From a bacterium (GTDB lineage: Bacteria; Chloroflexota; Anaerolineae; Caldilineales; Caldilineaceae), in NCBI GenBank assembly GCA_016124945.1, contig WGMT01000051.1, positions 19,628 through 83,627 of the forward strand: a DNA stretch of 64,000 nucleotides. Reading direction: 5' to 3'. A program made the translations under genes and the position numbers. A model generated the notes under the pieces. It saw only the letters and a program-made list of their open reading frames with translations, searched no databases and was not told where the DNA came from. This document shows, piece by piece, positions 8,216 to 17,115 of the stretch (its first letter is position 1; each line of letters starts with the position of its first letter).

Positions 8216-10195
8216 ATGGTCGCCGCGACAAGACTACGGCAATTGACACCTTCATTACAGGCCGTGACCCTCCGCAATGGACATTCGCAGGGTGACGGGC
8301 CACTGACGTTGTTGGCCAATGCGCATCCCGCTGTGCGCGAGGCGCTGGCGGGGACGGTGACGCTGACTCAGTTCCGCAAGCATGGCAGTGTCCTCTCGAG
8401 GGGGGACAAGTTGCGCCTGATCGAACAAGCACAAACCCTGTTTGAACAGAACTATGTACATCTGCCGCTCAAAGAAAAGATGCACGCCGTTAACCCGCGC
8501 CAGCGGCTGCTTCTACTCGAACATCAAGTGCGCAACGAGGCGCATGGCATCTCATCGGATCTGGAATTCCACCGGCAGATCACCGAGATCTTTATGTCCG
8601 TGCGTGATTTGCACACCAACTACATCCTGCCCACGCCCTTCAGCCAGATGGTCGCGTTCCTGCCCTTCTTGGTGGAAAGCTACCATGCTGGTGGGGCGCG
8701 CTGCTATCTGGTTTCGCATGTTGCCAACGGCTACCAGCAGACACCGTTTGGCCGCGGCGTTGATCTTCTGAACTGGAATGGCGTACCCATCGAGCGGGCG
8801 GTGGAAATCAACGGCAACCGGTATGCCGGCAGCAACCTCGATGCCCGCCGAGCGCGTGGTCTGGCCACCATGACGCAGCGCCCTCTGCTGCTTTCGCTGC
8901 CGCCCGACGAAGACTGGGTGCAGATTGGCTACCGAACTGAAGACGGTGCTGAGCACGAGTTGCGCATACCCTGGCTGGTGACGTCCTATAGCCAGGCGCA
9001 GGCATTGATGGGCGAATTGGACGCATCCTATGCGGCGGCCGTGGGGCTGGATCTGGAAATCGACACCGTCAACCAGTTCAAGAAGTTGCTCTTTGCACCG
9101 CTTGCCGTTGCGGCGGAACAACAACTGGAACGCAATCTGGCTCGTGGCACCGTCGGCAACAATAGCCCTGTGCCCAGTTCGGTGATCGACGGCTGGCCGG
9201 TGGACACCGCAACAGGGCGCTACGCCTACATTCGCCTGCGCACCTTTAGCATCGAAAACGTGGACGCACTGCTGGCGCGTTTCATTGAGCTGGTGGAGAG
9301 CCTGCCCCAGGACGGGCTGATCCTCGACGTGCGCGACAACGGTGGCGGCATCATCATGGCTGGTGAGCGACTGCTGCAACTGCTGACACCGCATCGTATT
9401 GAACCGGCACGCTTCCAGTTCATCAACACGCCGCTCAATCTACGTATCTGCAAACGTCAGTTCTTCTTGCAACAGTGGGTGGAATCCATCGAAGAGTCTG
9501 TACGCACCGGTGCCGTCTACTCGGCGGGCTTTCCTATCACGCCGCCTGAGGATGCAAACGATGTTGGGCAGCACTATCATGGGCCGGTGGTGCTGATCAC
9601 CAATGCCATCTGCTACAGCACCACCGACATCTTCGCCGCCGGTTTCCAGGATCATGAGATCGGTCGCATCCTGGGTGTCGACGGCAACACCGGTGCTGGT
9701 GGTGCCAACGTGTGGACCCACGAGTTGCTGCGTCAATTCCTGGGCAACGACGAAGAAGGATCGCCCTACCTCTCTCTGCCCAACAACGCATCCATGCGGG
9801 TTTCGGTGCGCCGCACTTTGCGTGTAGGCAAGCGGGCCGGCACACCTGTAGAGGATCTAGGCGTGATCCCCGATCACCTGCACGAACTGACCCGTAACGA
9901 TTTGCTCACTGGCAATGTCGACCTGATCGAACACGCCGGCGAACTGTTGGGATCCATGCGTCAACGCCAATTACAGGTTTCTGTGCAGACACAGAGCGCA
10001 GACGGCGTCGTGTTCAACGTGTCAACGCTGGGGATCGACCGGCTGGATATTTATGTCAACGAGCGTCCGCAAGGAACGATCGACTTGAGCGACGGTGAAA
10101 CTGAGTTGTCCTTGTCTACAACCAACCCGCACTTTGTGGAACTGCAAGGTTTCGAGTCGGGCCTACTCGTCGCCGCTCGCCGCATGCAACTCTAA
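8216..10195 (+). CDS. S41 family (C-terminal processing type) peptidase
   Basis: A 659-residue protein with an S41 tail-specific protease core. RYAYIRLRTFS and DGLILDVRDNGGGI (about residues 375-385) are the strand and loop preceding the active site in CtpA-like enzymes, and VVLITNAICYSTTDIFAAGFQD places the candidate serine at about S468. The N-terminal 300 residues resemble the helical/PDZ-like part of other S41 members. No signal peptide is visible, unlike periplasmic CtpA, so a cytosolic role or unusual export is implied. The start at ATG 8216 follows AAGGAGA. It probably shares a transcript with the preceding glycosidase-like gene, separated by a 33-bp palindrome. Confidence 0.8.
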   Translation: MVAATRLRQLTPSLQAVTLRNGHSQGDGPLTLLANAHPAVREALAGTVTLTQFRKHGSVLSRGDKLRLIEQAQTLFEQNYVHLPLKEKMHAVNPRQRLLLLEHQVRNEAHGISSDLEFHRQITEIFMSVRDLHTNYILPTPFSQMVAFLPFLVESYHAGGARCYLVSHVANGYQQTPFGRGVDLLNWNGVPIERAVEINGNRYAGSNLDARRARGLATMTQRPLLLSLPPDEDWVQIGYRTEDGAEHELRIPWLVTSYSQAQALMGELDASYAAAVGLDLEIDTVNQFKKLLFAPLAVAAEQQLERNLARGTVGNNSPVPSSVIDGWPVDTATGRYAYIRLRTFSIENVDALLARFIELVESLPQDGLILDVRDNGGGIIMAGERLLQLLTPHRIEPARFQFINTPLNLRICKRQFFLQQWVESIEESVRTGAVYSAGFPITPPEDANDVGQHYHGPVVLITNAICYSTTDIFAAGFQDHEIGRILGVDGNTGAGGANVWTHELLRQFLGNDEEGSPYLSLPNNASMRVSVRRTLRVGKRAGTPVEDLGVIPDHLHELTRNDLLTGNVDLIEHAGELLGSMRQRQLQVSVQTQSADGVVFNVSTLGIDRLDIYVNERPQGTIDLSDGETELSLSTTNPHFVELQGFESGLLVAARRMQL

Positions 10196-10208
10196 CAAAA
10201 AGCAGCAA

Positions 10209-10307
10209 TTCACGATTCTCGTTGAACACCAAGAGTGCGCCTCCTCAGGATTTGATCTCAGGATTTGATCTCAGGATTTGATCTCAGGATTCGACGAGAA
10301 TCGTGAA
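10209..10307. repeat. Hairpin with four tandem 13-bp repeats in its loop
   Basis: Arms TTCACGATTCTCGT (10209-10222) and its exact complement (10294-10307) enclose four 13-bp units CTCAGGATTTGAT (10244-10295), the last with two changes. The arm sequence is shared in part with the outer arm at 44113-44121. Confidence 0.8.
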
Positions 10308-10583
10308 CTACCGAACTTCGTTACCCAATCCCCAGTAATTGCATCACAGTCGATTTCATACTATTCTTCTTTTCCATTACAACGAAGAATACAGTCTCCG
10401 CCGACTGAATGCTCATCCACGAACTCCTGCGCCGGCCCCCTGCATCTGTCACCGGGATGAGCTTGAACCCTAAACCAACCGAACGATGGCTATTACGGCG
10501 CTATATGCGTCGTGTTCGGCTATTTGCTTTTTGTGGAGAGAAAAGTCGTTCCTGTATCCGCATACACCCTGGAGGACCCGCCC
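10308..10583. other. Leader region of the polyamine transport operon
   Basis: No gene is supported here. A promoter for potA must lie in this stretch, but I see no convincing -35/-10 pair. In-frame codons upstream of 10584 (for example GTG at 10512) lack a ribosome binding site and precede the conserved ATPase N-terminus. Confidence 0.3.
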
Positions 10584-11768
10584 TTGGCTGTCAGCGTTGA
10601 TCTGGTCAATGTGACCAAACGATTCGGTGATTTTGTGGCCGTAGACGATCTTGTCTTACAGATCGAAGACGGCGAGTTCTTTTCGCTGTTGGGGCCGAGC
10701 GGCTGCGGCAAGACAACAACGCTGCGCATGGTGGCTGGTTTCGAGCAGCCCACGTCGGGCGTGATCCGCATTTACGGCCAGCATGTTGAAGGTGTCCCGG
10801 CGCACTTGCGGCCTGTCAACACCGTCTTTCAGAGCTATGCCCTTTTCCCGCATATGACGGTGGCCGAGAATGTGGCCTTTGGGCTGGAAATGCAGAAAGT
10901 GCCGAAGGCTGAGATCAACCGGCGCGTGGGCGAGGCGTTGGAACTGGTGCAACTTCCGCGATTGGGGGGGCGCAAACCGGCGCAACTTTCCGGCGGGCAG
11001 CAACAGCGTGTGGCGGTGGCGCGGGCGCTGGTCAACCGCCCCAAAGTGCTCCTCCTGGATGAGCCGCTAGGCGCGCTGGATCTGAAACTGCGCAAGGCCA
11101 TGCAGTTGGAACTCAAACAGATCCAATCGGACGTGGGGATCACCTTCATCTACGTCACACACGACCAGGAAGAAGCGCTCACCATGTCTAACCGCATCGC
11201 CGTGATGCACGATGGACTGGTGCAGCAGGTGGGGGAACCCTGGCAGATCTACGAACATCCCGTCAACCGCTTCGTGGCCGACTTCATCGGCGAAACGAAC
11301 TTCATCCCCGGCAAAGTGGACGCCCTCAACGGCTTTGCCGTGGTAGACGTACACGGCGTCAAGATTCTGGCCGACACCGACGGACGCGACGTATCGCCCC
11401 AACAATCGGTGACGGTGGCGGTGCGCCCCGAGAAGATCAACGTCTACCCGCGCGGCAAGGTCAATCTGCTCAAAACGGGCGTCGATCCTGAGGAAGCGAT
11501 GCAGATCCTAGGCGCGGGGAAGGCCGATCAGCCGGTGGACATGCGCGAATACCTGGCATTGGAAGCCGACAACGTCGTCATCGACGGCAAGATCCTCGAA
11601 GAGATCTACATCGGCACCGACACCCGCTACCGTGTGGAAATCGCCAACGGGGTGGAAATCTTCGTGCGCATGCAAAACTACGGCGACCGCTACGACCGCT
11701 TTTACGACGTCGGCGACAGCGTCTATGTCCACTGGACGGCAGAGAACGCCACTGTGTTGACGGAATAA
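10584..11768 (+). CDS. potA: Polyamine ABC transporter ATPase
   Basis: A 394-residue ATPase that energises spermidine/putrescine-type import through the two permeases encoded downstream. Motifs in order: Walker A GPSGCGKTT, Q-loop VFQSYALFPHMT, signature LSGGQQQRVAVARAL, Walker B VLLLDEPLGALD, and H-loop VTHDQEEAL. A C-terminal TOBE-type domain follows, with an insertion of about 40 residues (YPRGKVNLLKTG onward) not usual in PotA. The TTG start at 10584 is chosen because GGAGG lies 8 bp upstream and the protein then begins directly with the ATPase fold. The order potA-potB-potC-potD supports the polyamine assignment over other spermidine-like transporters. Confidence 0.9.
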   Translation: MAVSVDLVNVTKRFGDFVAVDDLVLQIEDGEFFSLLGPSGCGKTTTLRMVAGFEQPTSGVIRIYGQHVEGVPAHLRPVNTVFQSYALFPHMTVAENVAFGLEMQKVPKAEINRRVGEALELVQLPRLGGRKPAQLSGGQQQRVAVARALVNRPKVLLLDEPLGALDLKLRKAMQLELKQIQSDVGITFIYVTHDQEEALTMSNRIAVMHDGLVQQVGEPWQIYEHPVNRFVADFIGETNFIPGKVDALNGFAVVDVHGVKILADTDGRDVSPQQSVTVAVRPEKINVYPRGKVNLLKTGVDPEEAMQILGAGKADQPVDMREYLALEADNVVIDGKILEEIYIGTDTRYRVEIANGVEIFVRMQNYGDRYDRFYDVGDSVYVHWTAENATVLTE

Positions 11769-11772
11769 AGCA

Positions 11773-11875
11773 GGGGATTAGTGACTGGTGACTGGGGATT
11801 GGGGGACTTGACACCCCGTACCTGATCCATAAGACTCCTCTTCGCAATTCGCAATTCGCAATTCGCAATTCGCAA
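11773..11875. repeat. Two unrelated tandem 7-bp arrays between potA and potB
   Basis: Directly after the potA stop lie five heptamers related to GGGGATT/GGTGACT (11773-11807). Five copies of TTCGCAA follow at 11841-11875. Unlike most such loci here, the two arrays are not complementary to each other. Confidence 0.75.
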
Positions 11876-11909
11876 CTCACAACCCTACCGAGGTGAACGT
11901 TAGACCAAA

Positions 11910-13265
11910 ATGACAGCAACTTCCACAACCCAAGTCACAAGCCATTCAGAATCAAGGATGTTTGCCGGCGTCAGCCCACATTTCCAGGTGGGCGCGCTGC
12001 TCTTGTGGGGGCAGGCGCTGCTTTGGGTGCTGCTACTCTTTCGTTGGGTGACCTTTAGCCAATTCGACTGGCGTCCTCTGCGCCTGGAGTTGATGCTGGC
12101 GGATTTGCCTGGGGCCGCCGCCTATCTGATCTACGGCGGTGTTTTGCTGGTCAATCTGTTGCTGGGCTTTGCACTCTGGCATAGCCGTGGACCGGTGCAA
12201 GCGCTGGGGATTGCCCATGGCGTCTTATTCGGAGTGCTTTCCGCCCTCTACTTTCTGCGCTGGGACGGCGAGTTCTATGTACCGTTGATGGTTCTGGCTG
12301 CTTCCGGCTTGCTCGTCTTGCTCGTGGCCCGGCAGACGGCATGGTCGCTGGCTTTCCCGGCGGCGCTCTGGTTGGGGATCTTCTTCTTGCTGCCCATGTT
12401 CATCGTCCTCGTGGTTAGCTTCGGTGAGCGTTCACGACTGGGCACCGTCTCCTATCCGCCCTTTGAACTGACCAATCTTGGCGTCTACTTCAACGACTAC
12501 GTGCGTTTCTTCAGCCCCGTCAGCGGAGACTTCATCTACCTCCGCATTTTCGTGCGTTCGCTATGGCTGGCAACGCTGAATACCGTCCTCTGTTTGATCT
12601 TCAGCTATCCCTTCGCTTATTGGATCGCCCGCCGTCCGCCCCAATACCGCGGCCTACTCATCTTCCTTGTGATGATCCCGTTTTGGACGAACTTCCTGGT
12701 GCGTACCTACGCCTGGATGCTCATCCTGCGCGACACCGGCGTGATCAACAATTTCTGGACGATGACGCTCCACGATCTGGCGCTGAGCCTGGCCGGGCAA
12801 TCAGCCTTTTTCGCCTGGTTGGCATCGATCACCGAGAGCCCACTGCCGCTGCTCTTTAACTCGGGTGCTGTGTTGCTCGGGCTCTTCTACGGCTACTTCC
12901 CGTTTATGGTGCTGCCGCTCTACAGCAACCTCGAAAAGATGGATTGGTCTTTGCTCGAAGCCGCGGCGGATCTGGGCGCCAACGCCTGGCAGCGGCTGAC
13001 ACGCATCCTCTTGCCGCTTTCTGCGCCCGGGATCGTAGCCGGATCCATAGTTGTCTTCATTCCATCTCTGGGCGCATACGTTACCCCCGACTTGCTGGGC
13101 GGCGCAAGGGTTGCCCTCATCGGCAACTTGCTCCAACAGCAATTTATGACCGTCCGCGACTGGCCTTTTGGTTCAGCCATCGGCTTCATCCTCATGTCGA
13201 TTATGCTTGTGGCCGTGATGCTCTACTTCCGCATTCTGAACAACCAACAGAGGATTTCCGATTGA
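11910..13265 (+). CDS. potB: Polyamine ABC transporter permease, N-terminally extended
   Basis: A 451-residue inner-membrane permease. The C-terminal 300 residues carry the binding-protein-dependent transport fold with the EAA loop LEAAADLGANAWQRLTRILLP that docks on PotA. PotB proteins are usually about 280 residues; here about 150 extra N-terminal residues with roughly four hydrophobic segments precede the conserved part (from LAFPAALWLGIFFLLP). The extension is continuous in frame and looks genuine. The gene's TGA stop lies in the first 7-bp unit of the following repeat. Together with potC it would form the membrane channel. Confidence 0.88.
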   Translation: MTATSTTQVTSHSESRMFAGVSPHFQVGALLLWGQALLWVLLLFRWVTFSQFDWRPLRLELMLADLPGAAAYLIYGGVLLVNLLLGFALWHSRGPVQALGIAHGVLFGVLSALYFLRWDGEFYVPLMVLAASGLLVLLVARQTAWSLAFPAALWLGIFFLLPMFIVLVVSFGERSRLGTVSYPPFELTNLGVYFNDYVRFFSPVSGDFIYLRIFVRSLWLATLNTVLCLIFSYPFAYWIARRPPQYRGLLIFLVMIPFWTNFLVRTYAWMLILRDTGVINNFWTMTLHDLALSLAGQSAFFAWLASITESPLPLLFNSGAVLLGLFYGYFPFMVLPLYSNLEKMDWSLLEAAADLGANAWQRLTRILLPLSAPGIVAGSIVVFIPSLGAYVTPDLLGGARVALIGNLLQQQFMTVRDWPFGSAIGFILMSIMLVAVMLYFRILNNQQRISD

Positions 13266-13411
13266 CGATTGACGATTGACGATTGTCGTGTTTAGCATAC
13301 AAACGGTCGCCAGGGCGCCTTCTTGAATAGAGAGTCAACACGGCGTCGCTCTGTTCTAGACTCGGTTACTCAACCAGACAATCGTAAATCGTCAATCGTC
13401 AATCGAAAATC
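13260..13411. repeat. Inverted 7-bp arrays between potB and potC
   Basis: The left arm has GATTGAC three times plus GATTGTC (13260-13287), the first unit containing the potB stop. The right arm (13377-13411) has GACAATC, GTAAATC, GTCAATC twice and GAAAATC. The arms are complementary around an 89-bp loop. The same unit is used again at 15516-15676. Confidence 0.85.
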
Positions 13412-13432
13412 CCCACATAAGGGGTTTTGCCG

Positions 13433-14245
13433 ATGACCGCAGCCGTTCAGCGCTTTCCGCTCCGCAGCCGTGTGCGCGTGGCTTTCAATCAAAATATATT
13501 GACCTGGCTCTCTATCGGGATTTTTGTTTTTCTTTATTTACCGATTTTGATCCTGGTGATCTACTCCTTTAACGCCAATAAGGTCGTCGGTGTGTGGACG
13601 GGTTTCACCTTCGATTGGTATCGGGTGCTGCTTCAGAACGACGCGGTAATCGATGCCTTCTGGGTGAGCATGTGGGTGGCTTTCTGGTCGACGATTGTCA
13701 GTACCATCCTGGGGACGCTGGCCGCGCTGGTGTTGGAACGCTACCGTTTCCGCGGTAAGTTGACCTTCGACGGTGTGCTTTACCTGCCCATCATCATCCC
13801 CGACATTGTGATGGCGCTGTCGACGCTCCTTTTCTTTGTGACAGCCGGGATCGCCTTGAGCCGCTACACCATCTTGATTGCCCACGTAGTATTTAACATT
13901 TCCTTTGTGGCGTTGGTGGTGCGGGCGCGCCTTGCCAACATGGACCGTCGCCTCGAAGAAGCCGCCGCTGATCTAGGGGCCAATGCCTGGCAGACCTTTC
14001 TGCGTGTCACTCTGCCGCAACTGATGCCCGGCGTCATCTCCGGCGCACTTCTAGCCTTCACCCTCTCGCTCGATGACTTTGTCATCACCTTTTTCGTGGC
14101 CGGCCCCGGCTCAACCACACTACCGGTTCGTGTCTATTCCATGATTCGATTCGGCGTCTCTCCAGAAGTAAACGCCATTTCGACATTGATGTTCGTTGGA
14201 TCTACAATCTTAGTTGTTATTTCGTTGATCTTGCAGAGGAAGTGA
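13433..14245 (+). CDS. potC: Polyamine ABC transporter permease
   Basis: A 270-residue inner-membrane permease with about six helices, starting after a short cytosolic N-end (WLSIGIFVFLYLPILILVIYSF). The EAA loop is LEEAAADLGANAWQTFLRVTLP, very close to that of PotB, as expected for a heterodimer. ATG 13433 is preferred to TTG 13427 because AGGGG then sits at 8-bp spacing. The TGA stop lies in the first unit of the next heptamer array. Confidence 0.9.
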   Translation: MTAAVQRFPLRSRVRVAFNQNILTWLSIGIFVFLYLPILILVIYSFNANKVVGVWTGFTFDWYRVLLQNDAVIDAFWVSMWVAFWSTIVSTILGTLAALVLERYRFRGKLTFDGVLYLPIIIPDIVMALSTLLFFVTAGIALSRYTILIAHVVFNISFVALVVRARLANMDRRLEEAAADLGANAWQTFLRVTLPQLMPGVISGALLAFTLSLDDFVITFFVAGPGSTTLPVRVYSMIRFGVSPEVNAISTLMFVGSTILVVISLILQRK

Positions 14246-14326
14246 TAGGGGATTGGTGGTTGGGGATTGGGTAAAATACCCATCGCCACCCAATCACCAA
14301 TCCCCAACCACCAATCCCCAATCACC
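14241..14326. repeat. Inverted 7-bp arrays between potC and potD
   Basis: The left arm has AGTGATA, GGGGATT, GGTGGTT, GGGGATT (14241-14268) and contains the potC stop. The right arm (14292-14326) has AATCACC, AATCCCC, AACCACC, AATCCCC, AATCACC. The right arm holds one unit more than the left, as expected from repeat slippage. Confidence 0.85.
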
Positions 14327-14350
14327 TGTTCGCAGGGAGGAACCTATCGA

Positions 14351-15514
14351 ATGAAGAAAGCTTTGTTGTTGGCGGTGTTGTTAAGTGCGTTGGTATTGGC
14401 TGCTTGTGGTGGTGGACCTGGCGGCGGTCCTGCTGCTGGGCCGGCAAGTGCACCTGCGCAAGCGGACACGGCATCCGAATCCGCAAGTGACGGACCACAA
14501 CTGGCGGATCAGTTGAGTGTCTATAATTGGACGGACTACATCGCCGATGAGGTGTTGATAAAGTATGAAGAGCAGTTTGGCGTCGATATCATCTACGACA
14601 CCTACGCCTCCAACGAGGACCTGTTGGCGAAACTGTCCGCAGGCGCAACTGGTTATGATGTGATTTTCCCCTCGGATTACATGGTGTCCCAGATGATCGA
14701 GTTGGGTCTCCTGGCCGAAATCGACGTGACACAGCTTTCCAACTTCGCTAACATTGATCCCGCGTTTGCGAATGCGCCTTTTGATCCGGGCAATGCCCAC
14801 TGCGTACCCTATCAGTGGGGCACCACCGGCATCGCCTACAAACTCGACGATCCCGCCTTCGCCGATGGTGCACCGGATAGCTGGGCCTATCTCTATGACA
14901 TCGCGCTGTTGGAACAGTACGCCGACCGCGGTATCAATGTCCTCAACGATCAGCGTGAGTTGATCGCCACGGCGCTCTTCTACCTGGGCTACAGCCCCAA
15001 CACGCAGGATCGCGCCCAGCTCGAAGAAGCACGCGACTTGATCCTGCAAGCCAAGCCCTACTGGAAGACGTTTAACAGCGAAGACTACGACGATTCACTG
15101 CTGATTCCTGGTGAAGTGGCGCTTTCCCATTCGTGGAACGGAGACGCCGCCAATGCCATCTGGAACACGATGGACGATGCCACCGGCCAGAGCGAATGGG
15201 GCTACGCCATCCCCGAAGAAGGCGCCGTCAAATACCTGGACAACATCTGCATCCCGGTTTCATCTGAGCGCTACGAGACAGCGCTGCACTTTATGAACTT
15301 TCTGATGGAACCTGAAAACGCCGCCGCCATCACCAACTTCACCTACTACCCCAGCCCCAACCTGGCGGCGCGTGAGTTCATCGTCGAAGAGATCCTCAAC
15401 GATCCCGGCATCTTCCCCCCCGAAGATGTAGCCGCCAAGCTCCAATGGCTCACCGACGTCGGCGACGCCGTCTTCACCTACGACGAGATGTGGACGGCGA
15501 TTAAAGGACAGTAA
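14351..15514 (+). CDS. potD: Polyamine-binding lipoprotein
   Basis: A 387-residue extracytoplasmic binding protein. The signal peptide ends in the lipobox LVLAAC, so the mature protein is probably lipid-anchored, followed by a Gly/Ala/Pro-rich linker to about residue 50. QLSVYNWTDYIADEVL starts a PotD/PotF-type fold, and later motifs (GYDVIFPSDYMVSQMI, LSHSWNGDA) fit the family. ATG 14351 follows GGGAGG; an upstream in-frame start would read through the repeat array. It delivers ligand to PotBC. Preference for spermidine, putrescine or another amine cannot be decided, although the neighbouring agmatine genes make putrescine/agmatine likely. Confidence 0.9.
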   Translation: MKKALLLAVLLSALVLAACGGGPGGGPAAGPASAPAQADTASESASDGPQLADQLSVYNWTDYIADEVLIKYEEQFGVDIIYDTYASNEDLLAKLSAGATGYDVIFPSDYMVSQMIELGLLAEIDVTQLSNFANIDPAFANAPFDPGNAHCVPYQWGTTGIAYKLDDPAFADGAPDSWAYLYDIALLEQYADRGINVLNDQRELIATALFYLGYSPNTQDRAQLEEARDLILQAKPYWKTFNSEDYDDSLLIPGEVALSHSWNGDAANAIWNTMDDATGQSEWGYAIPEEGAVKYLDNICIPVSSERYETALHFMNFLMEPENAAAITNFTYYPSPNLAAREFIVEEILNDPGIFPPEDVAAKLQWLTDVGDAVFTYDEMWTAIKGQ

Positions 15515-15515
15515 C

Positions 15516-15676
15516 AATTGACGATTGACGATTTTCGATTGACGATTGTCCTGTAGCGTGGCCTGGTTGGATAAAAGGGGCCTCTTCTGATCATCTTGCC
15601 CGCAGAGGAATTGCACCCATATCCACTCATAAACTCAACCAGACAATCGTCAATCGAAAATCGAAAATCGTAAATC
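15516..15676. repeat. Inverted 7-bp arrays between potD and the amine oxidase gene
   Basis: The left arm (15516-15550) has five GATTGAC-type units just after the potD stop. The right arm (15642-15676) has GACAATC, GTCAATC, GAAAATC twice, GTAAATC. An ACTCAACCAGACAATCG stretch just before and within this right arm is also found at the potB-potC right arm, so the two loci are related copies. Confidence 0.85.
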
Positions 15677-15692
15677 ACCAGAGAGAGGATTT

Positions 15693-17006
15693 ATGCCACC
15701 CCAAAAAATTATTGTCATCGGCGCAGGGATGGCCGGAATTGCAGCGGCGCGAACGCTGCACGATGCAGGACACGATGTAAAAATCCTCGAAGGACGCGAC
15801 CGTATGGGCGGGCGCACCTACACTGATCACTCTCTTGGCGTAACCAATGATTTGGGCGCTGCCTGGATTCATGGCCCAATCGCCAACCCCATGACTTCTT
15901 TTGCAAAGCAGTTCGGCGTGGAGACTGCCCACACCGATTTCGACAACCGTACCGGCACCTCGCTCATGGCTTTCAACGCCGACGGCTCTCCGATTGACAC
16001 CGCCCAGTTCACCACCGGTCTGCGCTACTACACCGCCGCCTACGATCGCCTCTTTACGTCGATCCTCTACGAGCGCCCCGGCAAGGACGTGCGCTCCATG
16101 GCCGATCTCTATCGCTGTGGCCTGCCCGGCGTTGAGGAATTAAACGAAGTTGAACGCAAAGGCTTCTACTATTCGTCGGTGGTGCGTGTCCAATACGGCG
16201 ACGCGGCCGACCTGCACGAAATCGACTGGCGATTAAGCAATCGCTATGTGAAATTGCCCGGCGGCGATCTCATCTTGCACGGCGGCGGCTTTGGGCGTAT
16301 CGTCCACGGGCTGGCGGCGGGGCTGAACATCGAAACCGGCGTCATTGTCAACGCGGTCGAGTACGGCGAAGAGGGTGTGCGCATCTACACCAATCGCGGC
16401 GAAGAACACTGTGATCGCGTGGTTGTCACCTTGCCGTTGGGTGTGCTCAAGGCAGGTCGCGTCGCCTTCTTCCCTGCCCTGCCTGTGGAAAAACAGGCCG
16501 CTATTCAGCGCATCGGCTACGGCAACTACGAAAAATTGGCCCTAAAATTCCCTACCTGTTTTTGGCCCACAGAACCACACCGCTTTAGCTACATGACAAA
16601 CAGCGACCCCGAGCTCTTTACCTCGTGGGTCAACGTGGCGCACTATACCGGCGCGCCTGTGCTGGTGGCTATGCACTCCGGCAGCCGCGCCCGCCACACC
16701 AACCGCTGGAGCGACGAAAAGATCATCGGCGCAGCCATGAAGGTGCTGCGCACACTCTTCGGCGCCGATGCCCCCGATCCCAGCGCCTACGTGCGCACCG
16801 GCTGGGAATCGGATCCTTTTAGCCTGGGCAGTTACTCGTTTTCTGCCGTGGGTGGACACCTCGATGATCGGCACACCCTGGCCGCACCGGTAGCGGATCG
16901 TCTCTTCTTTGCCGGCGAGGCCACCCATCCGCGCTACTTCGCCACTGTCCACGGCGCGTGGGAGACGGGTGTGCGCGCAGCGCGGGAGATAATGAAGGAT
17001 GAATGA
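15693..17006 (+). CDS. Flavin amine oxidase (polyamine/monoamine oxidase type)
   Basis: A 437-residue FAD protein that probably oxidises a polyamine or related amine to an aldehyde with release of hydrogen peroxide. The dinucleotide motif VIGAGMAGIAAARTL starts at residue 7, followed by GRDRMGGRTYTD, which contacts FAD. The C-terminal FAD block is DRLFFAGEATHPRYFATVHGA, with the family's GE(A/H)T. Adjacent polyamine transport and agmatine genes support a polyamine substrate. The TGA stop lies inside the left arm of the following hairpin, so the last residues (MKDE) are partly encoded by it. Confidence 0.85.
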   Translation: MPPQKIIVIGAGMAGIAAARTLHDAGHDVKILEGRDRMGGRTYTDHSLGVTNDLGAAWIHGPIANPMTSFAKQFGVETAHTDFDNRTGTSLMAFNADGSPIDTAQFTTGLRYYTAAYDRLFTSILYERPGKDVRSMADLYRCGLPGVEELNEVERKGFYYSSVVRVQYGDAADLHEIDWRLSNRYVKLPGGDLILHGGGFGRIVHGLAAGLNIETGVIVNAVEYGEEGVRIYTNRGEEHCDRVVVTLPLGVLKAGRVAFFPALPVEKQAAIQRIGYGNYEKLALKFPTCFWPTEPHRFSYMTNSDPELFTSWVNVAHYTGAPVLVAMHSGSRARHTNRWSDEKIIGAAMKVLRTLFGADAPDPSAYVRTGWESDPFSLGSYSFSAVGGHLDDRHTLAAPVADRLFFAGEATHPRYFATVHGAWETGVRAAREIMKDE

Positions 17007-17084
17007 TGAATAAAGATTGGGTAGACGAAGTTGATTGCCAATTACAGACAACTTCGTCTACCCAATCTTTATTCATCATTCATT
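16998..17084. repeat. Long intergenic hairpin with 33-bp perfect arms
   Basis: Left arm 17001-17033 and right arm 17049-17081 are exact inverted copies with a 15-bp loop; weaker pairing extends them to 16998 and 17084. The amine oxidase stop (17004-17006) lies within the left arm. No T-run follows. Confidence 0.88.
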
Positions 17085-17115
17085 GTTTGACGAGACAATT
17101 CCCAATACAGGAACC

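Noticed and set aside
13260..13411. Ordinary intrinsic terminators at the heptamer hairpins
   Set aside because: Most lack a T-run after the second arm and have loops of 15-100 bp, so they do not fit the standard terminator form, though they could still end transcription by other means.
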